Position numbers and translations under genes: made by a program. The notes under the pieces are model-generated. The model saw nothing but the letters and a program-made list of their open reading frames with translations, had not been told where the DNA came from and searched no databases. From assembly GCA_003648225.1 (NCBI GenBank), contig QMOL01000077.1, positions 1-10,013 on the forward strand: 10,013 bases of DNA, in the 5' to 3' direction. The number at the start of each line of letters is the position of its first letter. Within the stretch, counting starts at the first letter, position 1. Below are positions 1 to 7,100 of the stretch, piece by piece. The stretch comes from Chlamydiota bacterium. Lineage in GTDB: Bacteria > Auribacterota > UBA3054 > B51-G9.

Positions 1-1386
1 CTTTATTTCGAGCCGCTTACTTTTGAAGATGTAATGGCAATTTATGAACAGGAAAAATGTGATGGGGTTATTGTTCAACTCGGTGGACAAACTCCTCTTA
101 ATCTTGCTGTTTCTCTTGAAAAAGCCGGAGTACCGATTATCGGTACGTCACCTGAATCAATTGATCGCGCGGAGAATCGTGAACTTTTTCAGCAGATGCT
201 TCACAAATTAAATTTACAACAGCCGCCGAACGGGATTGTTTTTGATGCTGATGCCGCGGTAAAAGTCGCAAGCCAAATCGGCTATCCCGTTCTTGTTCGA
301 CCGAGTTATGTTCTCGGCGGGCGCGCGATGCAGATAGTTTACAGCGATGATGAGCTTCATACTTATATAACCGAATCGGTACAAATCACGCCTGACCGCC
401 CCGTTTTAATTGATAAATTTATTGAAGACGCGGTAGAAGTTGACGTAGATTGTATTGCGGACGGCGATATAGTAGTTATTGGTGGAATTATGGAGCACAT
501 AGAAAAAGCCGGTGTGCATTCCGGTGATTCAGCATGTGTTATTCCTCCCCACACATTATCCGATAAAATACTTGATGAAATTCGCTCCGCAACTAAAAAA
601 ATGGCGAAAGAACTTAATGTTTGCGGTCTTATGAATGTTCAGTACGCTATCCGTGGCGACCAGGTTTATATCCTCGAAGTTAATCCGCGCGCGAGCAGAA
701 CTGTTCCGTTTGTCAGCAAATCAATTGGAATTCCTCTCGCTAAAATTGCCGCAAGAGTTATGGCAGGTAAAAAATTAAAAGAACTCGGTTTTACTGAAGA
801 AAAAATTATCTCTTATTTCTCAGTTAAAGAAGCAGTTATGCCTTTCGTCAGATTCCCGGGATGCGACATCGAGCTCGGTCCCGAAATGCGTTCAACCGGT
901 GAGGTTATGGGTATTGATTCTGATTTTGGAATCGCATTCGCAAAAACTCAGTTCGGTGCGGGATTAAATCTTCCGGAAAGCGGTAAAGTTTTTATCAGTG
1001 TCAGAGATTTTGATAAGCGTTACGCTGTTTCTCTTGCTAAGCGACTCGTTTCGCTCGGATTCGACCTGATTGCAACACGCGGCACCGCGCGAGTTTTAAA
1101 GAACAACAGTTTACCTGTCGAGCCGATTCATAAAATTGCTGAGGGGCGGCCAAACATTATTGACGCAATCACTAATGGCGAAATAGCTCTTGTTTTAAAT
1201 ACTGTTTCCGGACATAAAGCCAGGGTAGATGAAACAAAAATTCGCACGGATGCCGTTAGAAACAATGTGCCTTGCATAACCACTTTGCCTGGTATTGAAG
1301 CCGCGATAAATGGAATGGAATCAATAAAAGCCAAAGACGGTGTTGGAGTAAAAGCTATTCAGGATTATCACTCTAACAGCGTCTGA
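1..1386 (+). CDS. carB: Carbamoyl-phosphate synthase large subunit, C-terminal part (5' end outside window)
   Basis: This subunit makes carbamoyl phosphate from bicarbonate, ammonia (channelled from the glutaminase subunit CarA) and two ATP, for pyrimidine and arginine synthesis in the cytoplasm. The frame is open from base 1 (LYFEPLTFEDV), so the ATG at 34 is internal and not the start. The 461 visible residues match roughly the last 43% of a family member of about 1070 residues. They cover the end of the second pre-ATP-grasp region (VQLGGQTPLNLA), the whole second ATP-grasp domain (RPSYVLGGRAM, then GGIMEHIEKAGVHSGDSA, then EVNPRASRTVPFVSK with the Glu and Asn expected as metal ligands), and the C-terminal MGS-like allosteric domain from about base 976 (GKVFISVRDFDK, ATRGTA, HKIAEGRPNIID). 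The MGS domain normally binds regulators such as UMP. It ends in TGA with no frameshift or missing core motif. No partner gene such as carA is visible. Confidence 0.97.
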   Translation, partial: LYFEPLTFEDVMAIYEQEKCDGVIVQLGGQTPLNLAVSLEKAGVPIIGTSPESIDRAENRELFQQMLHKLNLQQPPNGIVFDADAAVKVASQIGYPVLVRPSYVLGGRAMQIVYSDDELHTYITESVQITPDRPVLIDKFIEDAVEVDVDCIADGDIVVIGGIMEHIEKAGVHSGDSACVIPPHTLSDKILDEIRSATKKMAKELNVCGLMNVQYAIRGDQVYILEVNPRASRTVPFVSKSIGIPLAKIAARVMAGKKLKELGFTEEKIISYFSVKEAVMPFVRFPGCDIELGPEMRSTGEVMGIDSDFGIAFAKTQFGAGLNLPESGKVFISVRDFDKRYAVSLAKRLVSLGFDLIATRGTARVLKNNSLPVEPIHKIAEGRPNIIDAITNGEIALVLNTVSGHKARVDETKIRTDAVRNNVPCITTLPGIEAAINGMESIKAKDGVGVKAIQDYHSNSV

Positions 1387-1420
1387 TTAGGTCCTGCTCG
1401 AAAAGGCATAGTCTCAAAAG

Positions 1421-1437
1421 TTTGCCTATAAGGCAAA
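1421..1437. repeat. Short perfect inverted repeat after carB
   Basis: TTTGCCT (1421-1427) and AGGCAAA (1431-1437) form a perfect 7-bp stem with a 3-base loop, 34 bases after the carB stop. It is not followed by a T-run, so it is a poor intrinsic terminator by sequence. It could slow RNA decay or be one arm of the larger hairpin cluster. Confidence 0.5.
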
Positions 1438-1446
1438 ATGGAATAA

Positions 1447-1498
1447 GGCAGAACACCCCCGGCATACGCGGGGATGCCCTGTGTTGTAATATTCTGCC
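1447..1498. repeat. Long interrupted palindrome (about 52 bp)
   Basis: GGCAGAA (1447-1453) pairs with TTCTGCC (1492-1498). Inside it, an ACAC/GTGT pairing (1453-1456 with 1481-1484) and GGCAT/ATGCC (1461-1465 with 1474-1478) continue the fold. CCCC (1457-1460) with GGGG (1470-1473) is an alternative inner pairing. Nested arms of this kind suggest a structured RNA or a palindromic interspersed element. Confidence 0.5.
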
Positions 1499-1515
1499 AT
1501 CCGTTTTTTCATAAA

Positions 1516-1535
1516 CCACACGTTATCACGTGTGG
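1516..1535. repeat. Perfect 8-bp stem palindrome
   Basis: CCACACGT (1516-1523) and ACGTGTGG (1528-1535) form a perfect 8-bp stem with a TATC loop. No T-run follows on either strand, so terminator function is unlikely. A weaker CCC/GGG pairing lies just downstream (about 1550-1561), and CCGT at 1501 could pair with ACGG at 1557 to enclose the hairpin. The layout resembles short interspersed palindromic units, but only one copy is in this window. Confidence 0.55.
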
Positions 1536-1571
1536 CTATTCATATTTTACCCCTTTACGGGACGAGTCATC

Positions 1572-1591
1572 ACATTTTTTGTCAAAAATGT
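1572..1591. repeat. AT-rich perfect inverted repeat
   Basis: ACATTTTT (1572-1579) and AAAAATGT (1584-1591) are perfect inverted repeats around TGTC. It contains an inverted copy of the TTGACAAAA string that recurs at 1643 and 1679. It could be a protein-binding palindrome upstream of the next gene. Alternatively, it could be part of a weak terminator for rightward carB transcription, although no extended T-run follows the stem. Confidence 0.35.
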
Positions 1592-1678
1592 AGAAAACAA
1601 TTAAAAATAATATCTCGTGCCGTTAGGTACAATACAAATTCATTGACAAAATTTATATTCCGACCTGACAGTATTTAA

Positions 1679-1707
1679 TTGACAAAAAGTATTTTTTTTG
1701 TTATTAT
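1679..1707 (+). promoter_or_regulatory. Sigma70-type promoter for the secreted repeat protein
   Basis: TTGACA (1679-1684) is a perfect -35 consensus. Exactly 17 bases later TATTAT (1702-1707) is a good -10 hexamer. The spacer is T-rich. The start of transcription would fall near 1714, leaving a leader of about 35 bases before the ATG at 1751. A second TTGACA at 1643-1648 has no -10 at the right distance and is not called as a promoter. Confidence 0.7.
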
Positions 1708-1737
1708 ATGTTAGAAGTAATACGTTTATAATTACAT

Positions 1738-1743
1738 AGGAGA
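1738..1743 (+). promoter_or_regulatory. Ribosome-binding site (AGGAGA)
   Basis: AGGAGA lies 7 bases before the ATG at 1751. It is a clear Shine-Dalgarno sequence and supports that start, which is also the first residue of a typical signal peptide. Confidence 0.75.
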
Positions 1744-1750
1744 CATATCA

Positions 1751-2335
1751 ATGAAAAAGTTTATTATTCTCTCAATCGTTTGCGCCTGTTTTGCCGGCAG
1801 CGCTCTCGCTGGTGAAAAGGCAAAAGTCGTAAAAAAAGAACTCAAATTGGATGACGAGAGTATTCCCATACAATTTGCTTTCTTTCCGGGAGTCCCTCAG
1901 GCCACCAAGTATTCCCGTGTTCATGGAGTGAAATTCGGGTTCCCCATCTCTTCCGGATATGGAGTAGTCAATGGCATGGAAGCGTCAATTTTCGGCAGTT
2001 GGACAAAGTATTTTGCCGGACTGCAAGGCGCGATCTACTGCGAATGCAAAGAAGGTGTGGGACTGCAGGGCGCTATCTACAGCCAATGCGATGATGGTGT
2101 GGGAATGCAGGGATCAGTTGTCAATATCTCAAAGAATTTCCAAGGTGTCGATGCAGCTGTGGTTAATGTCAACACCGGTGGAAAAGGCAAATTCACTTTT
2201 ATTGGAATGCAGTTCGGACTTGTTAACTACTGCGACAGTCTCAACGGCATGCAGTTCGGTCTGGTTAATATCATCCAGAACAGTCCTCACAGCTTCATTC
2301 CTTTTGTCAATTTCAATTTTCCTGATGAGGATTAA
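1751..2335 (+). CDS. Secreted surface-repeat protein (GLQ/GMQ 14-residue repeats)
   Basis: This is a 194-residue exported protein of unknown function. Residues 1-20 are a signal peptide (MKKF, hydrophobic stretch, then SALA before GEK). From residue 90 it has 14-residue repeats beginning at G90, G104, G118, G132, G152 and G166, for example GLQGAIYSQCDDGV and GMQFGLVNYCDSLN. The chain ends in an aromatic, hydrophobic segment (FIPFVNFNF). The pattern matches what I know as the LA_2272-type surface repeat family, small proteins of Leptospira and PVC bacteria that are thought to sit at the outer membrane or cell surface. The family name is recalled and was not searched. The repeats contain cysteines at 97, 99, 113 and 161. 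The gene has its own strong promoter and ribosome-binding site, so it is probably independent of carB. No binding partner or enzyme activity is evident. Confidence 0.85.
   Translation: MKKFIILSIVCACFAGSALAGEKAKVVKKELKLDDESIPIQFAFFPGVPQATKYSRVHGVKFGFPISSGYGVVNGMEASIFGSWTKYFAGLQGAIYCECKEGVGLQGAIYSQCDDGVGMQGSVVNISKNFQGVDAAVVNVNTGGKGKFTFIGMQFGLVNYCDSLNGMQFGLVNIIQNSPHSFIPFVNFNFPDED
2018..2143 (+). repeat. Three tandem 42-bp units in the secreted repeat protein gene
   Basis: Units 2018-2059, 2060-2101 and 2102-2143 each encode a 14-residue GLQ/GMQ repeat. The first two are clearly alike at the DNA level (both start GGACTGCA and end in GGTGTG) and encode GLQGAIY identically. The third has diverged. 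This suggests growth of the gene by unit duplication. Confidence 0.7.
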
Positions 2336-2352
2336 TAAAGATTTTCAGGTAT

Positions 2353-2381
2353 TTGACATTCCGATCCCGATAGCGTAGTTT
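2353..2381 (+). promoter_or_regulatory. Weak candidate promoter for the carboxypeptidase gene
   Basis: TTGACA (2353-2358) is followed after 17 bases by TAGTTT (2376-2381), a poor -10. It is the only consensus -35 in the 109-base spacer. The hairpin at 2365-2388 overlaps it, so one of the two readings may be wrong. Confidence 0.25.
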
Positions 2382-2388
2382 TTCGGGA
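2365..2388. terminator. Hairpin between the secreted protein and carboxypeptidase genes, possible terminator
   Basis: TCCCGA (2365-2370) and TCGGGA (2383-2388) form a 6-bp stem with a 12-base loop, 30 bases after the stop at 2335. There is no T-run directly behind the stem; the nearest is CTTTTTG at about 2402-2408. Termination here is possible but weakly supported. Confidence 0.3.
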
Positions 2389-2444
2389 ATGGGACGAGAG
2401 CCTTTTTGATCAGGGTTTTAGAATAATTCATTTTTGCATTTATA

Positions 2445-4127
2445 ATGAAAATTCATCTGTCAATTTTTCTTTTCTTTTTTACTCTGATTATTTCCGCAAA
2501 CAAACACTTCACGGCAAGAATCTATTATAATGATGTTAGCGATTATAATAAGCTTCTCGCTTACGATGTTCTCGAATATAATAATGTAACTGAAAAATAT
2601 TTCCTCGCTATCGTTAATGATTCAGCTTTTGAACAATTAAAAAAAGACGGGTGGAAAGTTAGCCGCGATAATATACAAACACTTCAGGCACAATCTTCCC
2701 TGCAGAATTTCAGCTCGGGATATCGAACGATTGATGAATTGTATCAAGATATGGCAGCAATAACTTCAGCTTATCCTTACATCTCTGAAATTGTAGATTA
2801 TGGCGATGCGTACTGCAAATCACTTGGCACAACTTATCTAACTCCGGGCGGTGATACGCAACAAGTTTATGATCTTCTAGCGATAAAAATCACAAATAAA
2901 AAGATTCACGCGGATAAACCTGTTTTTTTTCTCATGGCGGGAATTCACGCCCGGGAGATTACGACTCCTGAAGTAGCGATGAGGATGATTGATTATCTCA
3001 CTCAGAATTATGAAAACAACGCTGATGTACGATGGATTGTTGATTATCAGGAAACCTGGATCGTTCCAAGTGTTAATCCGGAAGGTCATTGGATAGTTGA
3101 ATTGGGCGCGGAACAAGCTTCCGGAATACCATATTCACAGCGAAAAAACGCGAACCATGATGACGGTTCAACTGTATGGCCGCCGGGCACGTCGTCATTT
3201 TCCGGTTCTCAATACGGTGTTGACTTAAACAGAAATCACAGCTATAAATGGGGCTTGACGGGCAGTAGTTCCAATCCTTCCGACATGACTTATCGAGGAT
3301 CAACGACTAATTCCGAGCCGGAAGTATATGAGTTGCAGAATTTTCTTACAAATTTATTTTCCGACCAACGAATTGAAAATCAAGCCGCACCGACCAACAC
3401 AACGGGCATACTTATTTCAATGCATAGTTACAGTAAACTTGTGCTTTGGCCTTGGGGATATACTTCTGCTAACGCGCCAAATCATGCAGCTTTAAAAATG
3501 ATTGGGGATAAATTTGCCACTTACAATCATTACACTTCCGAATCAAGCTCAGGTTTATATCCAACTGCAGGCGACACAACCGATTGGACGTACGGTGAGC
3601 TTGGGGTACCTGCATTTACATTTGAGCTTGGCAACTCATTTATGCCGGCGTACAGTATTATTGATTCTGTGCAATGGCCTAAAAACAGACCTGCTCTTCT
3701 TTACGCCGCTAAGATTGCCCGTATGCCTTATATGCTAATTAAAGGGCCGGATGTATCTGAAGTGACTTTTTCTTATGCGACAGGTAATCTTGTAAAAGTC
3801 AGTGCAAAAATAGATGACTCTAAAAATGGAGGTGCAATTATTTCTTCGACTGAATTGAGTATTGGCTATCCAAATTGGATTTCAAACTCTATTCCGTACC
3901 AGATGCTTCCGGAAGACGGCATTTTTGATTCACAGATAGAGACGGTAAGTGTTTATATTGCAATCAATGAATTCAATTCTGATACTGAAATGATTTTTAT
4001 AGACGGTCAGGATGCGGATGGAAATTCCGGACCTGTAACTGCAGCTTTTTCAAATTCTATTCCTGAACCTTGCTATTTTTACTTTGCAAACACTTGGATA
4101 TTATTTATTATTTTTTTACGCCGTTAA
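2445..4127 (+). CDS. Secreted M14 zinc carboxypeptidase with PEP-CTERM-like tail
   Basis: This 560-residue exported metallopeptidase is expected to remove C-terminal amino acids from peptides outside the cytoplasm. Residues 1-18 are a signal peptide (hydrophobic IFLFFFTLIISA). Residues about 30-80 resemble a short propeptide-like region. The M14 domain runs from about 93 to 430 with a complete active site: zinc ligands H168 and E171 (GIHARE) and H327 (SMHSY). The substrate-binding set is R233 (QRKN) and N262-R263 (GVDLNRN). Y372 matches the catalytic-pocket tyrosine, and E394 (FTFELG) is the catalytic glutamate. A beta-sandwich-like segment (about 435-535) follows, then a PEP motif, aromatic hydrophobic stretch and RR. 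Specificity cannot be read from the sequence. No Shine-Dalgarno sequence precedes the ATG, but it is the only start that gives a signal peptide. The 3' end overlaps the opposing giant gene by 20 bp. Confidence 0.93.
   Translation: MKIHLSIFLFFFTLIISANKHFTARIYYNDVSDYNKLLAYDVLEYNNVTEKYFLAIVNDSAFEQLKKDGWKVSRDNIQTLQAQSSLQNFSSGYRTIDELYQDMAAITSAYPYISEIVDYGDAYCKSLGTTYLTPGGDTQQVYDLLAIKITNKKIHADKPVFFLMAGIHAREITTPEVAMRMIDYLTQNYENNADVRWIVDYQETWIVPSVNPEGHWIVELGAEQASGIPYSQRKNANHDDGSTVWPPGTSSFSGSQYGVDLNRNHSYKWGLTGSSSNPSDMTYRGSTTNSEPEVYELQNFLTNLFSDQRIENQAAPTNTTGILISMHSYSKLVLWPWGYTSANAPNHAALKMIGDKFATYNHYTSESSSGLYPTAGDTTDWTYGELGVPAFTFELGNSFMPAYSIIDSVQWPKNRPALLYAAKIARMPYMLIKGPDVSEVTFSYATGNLVKVSAKIDDSKNGGAIISSTELSIGYPNWISNSIPYQMLPEDGIFDSQIETVSVYIAINEFNSDTEMIFIDGQDADGNSGPVTAAFSNSIPEPCYFYFANTWILFIIFLRR
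4056..4124 (+). other. PEP-CTERM-like sorting tail of the carboxypeptidase
   Basis: These codons give residues 538-560: SIPEPC, then a hydrophobic, aromatic-rich stretch (FYFANTWILFIIF) ending LRR at the very C-terminus. The three-part order (PEP, membrane-spanning stretch, basic end) is that of PEP-CTERM tails, which exosortase recognises and cuts in Gram-negative bacteria with exopolysaccharide systems. The hydrophobic part is short and richer in Phe, Tyr and Trp than the usual Gly/Ala/Leu type. No exosortase gene is in the window. Confidence 0.65.
4108..4127. other. 20-bp tail-to-tail overlap of convergent genes
   Basis: The rightward carboxypeptidase stop is at 4125-4127 and the leftward giant gene stop is at 4108-4110, so the last codons of both genes share DNA. 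The overlap encodes FLRR on the + strand and GVKK on the - strand. There is no space for an intrinsic terminator between the genes. Confidence 0.9.
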
Positions 4128-7100
4128 TATAATATGTAAGTCTTTCTCTTAATTGTTTAGTTTTAAAGCCCGGTCTTTCCATGCTGCCAAATATAGAATC
4201 CGCGATAGTTCCTTTAGCTGTTATTTTATCAATATTACCGAGGTATCCTGGTTTTTCATCAGCATATACGCAACCGGCAAGGAAGATTGAATTAAGAATA
4301 TCATTACCCGCTTTAACATTTTTCAAAGAACCGACATTTCTAATTCCGTTTATGTTTAAGCCTGCGGCAACAAAAGTATCTTCAATATCACCACCATAGA
4401 ACTCCCCTTCTTCATCTCTGTATCCTTTGTAAGAAATTTTACTTATATCAGCGCCCGCGAGTATTCTGGAAGTGAAATAGTCCCCTGCTCCCGAAACATT
4501 TTTAAGAGAATTTTTCGCAACAATATTGATAAAAACATCTCCACCATAAATATCAACCCAGGGATCTCCGTCATCGAGATAATAATCTCTCCATAATTTA
4601 CAGATTACAGAACCAATATTATTGGCGTTAATAGTGGTTTGTAAGTCATCCGAACCAAGATAAGCTCCTTTTAAAACTATACGTTTAATATCGCCTTTGG
4701 AAAAAACATTAGCGTAAAAAGTCGGTGCATCACCATCACGTATTTTTGACCACGAAATATTAATTGAATCAATGTCATTAGCTGCTGAAATAATAGCCGG
4801 TTCGTCAATATTCTCCCATCCGATGTTATTATTAGCAAATATTTTTTTAATAGAACCTTTCGGGGCGAGAATATTGGCATAAATATTTCCTCCGCCGAGA
4901 TAAGCAGTAATTCCATACCCTTTTTCGAAATATTTTCTTTTTTTGCCCTTCACTATTATTTTGCCTATGTTGCCATTGCTTGAAATAACGGTTTGACCGT
5001 AATCTTCAGCAAAGTCAAGCTCGCCTAAGTCGCCGCTTTTAACAATTATAGTTCCGATATCACCTTTAGAGCTAACATAACCAATTAATCCTTGCGGATC
5101 ATCTATAGAATCGCTAAAGTCACTTTCGCTTTTAACATAATTACGTGGAGCGGTAACGGAAATTAGATTTATGGATTCTGCGGAAACGTTACCCAGGTTT
5201 CCGCTCTTGATAATAACAGAGCCCAGCGGTCCATTTACAACAAGGTTATTGAGGGAACCTTGCATTTTCAATTTCTTTAATCCGCAGTCAGATGAAATTT
5301 TTTCATAATTCCCAACAGATTTGATTATTAAAGAATCATCATCTGCCCCGCCTGTAATAGTGAACGAGCCGTTTTGAAAAGTGCATTTACCGGTTTTTGA
5401 TTTGTAACTATAAAGTGGTTCCGTGTAAGTAATTTTATCCGTAGCCGGCGGGTATTCCAATTCAGAACTTGATTCGAAAATCAATCCTACATAATCGTAA
5501 GAATAAAGAAGCGGGTTTTCGTAATCAGTTACAGTAACTTTAAATATTTGAGTTCCAACCGAATCGACTTTCGGGTAAATAAGCATGGGATAAGGGGGAA
5601 TCGGCATTATCATAGCCAATTCCGCTTTGTCTCCTTCAATCTGTTCAATATTCCAAACAAGGGCTTCGGAATAAATATCCCTGTTATTAAAATAAGTATT
5701 TCCCACCTCATCAAAAACCATAGAGCCTTTCGAATTAATATTATAACAATTATAATCGTCAAGATATAGCGAAGGAAAAGAGCTATCACTAACTTCAATT
5801 GCTACGTCCATATCAGCTCCTCCATCATTTTCATTTTCGCAGTCTCCAAGTACGTCAGTGTTGCCATTACGAACAAAAGTCCCATCCTTATCATATTCGC
5901 TTGAAGGAGCTATAGAATAAATTTCGCCGGAGCCTGTCGCGCTTCTGGCAAATATTTTCAATCTGCAGACAACTCCCGAAACAAGAGTTGGTTGAGTAAA
6001 TGTTTCTGAATAGTGAACTTGTCCGTTCAAATGGTTAACATTCATTTTTGTTACTGTTCCTCCCAATTCACCTTGTAAAACATTTTCGACTTCAAATGAG
6101 TCTTTTTCGAAATCGAACAATATATTTAATGAAGTTACTTTCACCGCAGAATTGTTAGAAAGAATAATTTCAGCAGTAAAAATATCTCCGAGAGTCACAT
6201 TTGCAGGAACGTTAAAATGCAAAGTTGCACCGTAAGGAAATGTACTGTTTTCTAATTTCAAGCCATCAATACCGTCTTGACTAAAGTCCGGGCTTCCAAG
6301 CATATCAGTTTGCCCGTTCAAAATGTATGTTCCTGGAAAAGAGCCCGGAAAACTTCCAAAAGCATAATTGAAAGTTACCGGCAAATCATTTGCTGTTTCT
6401 GCCTGAATTGTAACTATACGTCCAAGCGCGTTTGTAGGTTCAGGCCAGGCAAACTCAACGGAGTAATAATTTCCGGAATAAGTTTCCGCGACAAGAACAC
6501 CGCCGGCAAGATTTGCGTTGCTAACCGATGTAATAGAAATATTTTTGGAATCATATTCGATCATCACTGAGATATTGCTGTAATAGGCGCCCTGAGAGAA
6601 ATTTGTAATCATGATATCCAAAAAGAATTCCTTATTCGGGCTTATAATGTTAGTTGAGGATTCAAAATAAAGATGGAATGCTTCCACGTCGGTTATAACA
6701 ACTGCTTTGTTGATAATACCATCATCAGGATCAGTGTTAAAACCAAGTAAATCATTATCGGATGCGTCAAGAAACTTTGTCCCATTACTAATAGATTTTG
6801 ATGGCGGAATAAGTTTGAGCTTTGCATCCCCTTTATTTACAGCCACCAGCCTGACAACTGCAACAGTACCTATGCAATCATCTGCGCTAACGTTATCGCT
6901 CCAAATAGTCAGCCGTCCTTCACTAGTATTAAGATAATCCGAGAAAGTTGCTGTTTGGGAGACAATATCATAATTTTTATACTTAAACTTGTTAACATCC
7001 CAATTGAATTCTATTTCAATATAATCAGGATTGACAGGACTATTTGTAACGGCAACAATTGCAGCTTCATATTCGGAGTTTTTCGGTACGATATCTTTAC

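Larger units (their letters stand above)
1387..1750. other. Non-coding stretch with hairpin cluster and promoter region
   Basis: No credible coding sequence is seen here. The left half (about 1421-1561) is a run of closely spaced inverted repeats, given separately. The right half (about 1562-1750) is very AT-rich and holds an AT-rich palindrome, three copies of the string TTGACAAAA (two direct, one inverted), a promoter and the ribosome-binding site of the next gene. No typical intrinsic terminator with a GC-rich stem and a following T-run was found after carB. Confidence 0.7.

Noticed and set aside
34..36. ATG as start of carB
   Set aside because: The frame is open to base 1 and the upstream residues LYFEPLTFEDV are conserved carB sequence, so this Met is internal.
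1421..1561. CRISPR array or tRNA
   Set aside because: The inverted repeats differ from each other and are not regularly spaced direct repeats, and no cloverleaf or anticodon arm can be drawn.
1971..2378. A 135-codon + strand reading frame overlapping the secreted repeat protein
   Set aside because: It is an out-of-frame shadow. The other frame has a signal peptide, ribosome-binding site and family repeats, while this one has none of these.
2441..2446. TATAAT box at the carboxypeptidase start
   Set aside because: It overlaps the ATG at 2445, so transcription would begin inside the gene; the next in-frame Met is about 100 residues in, past the signal peptide.
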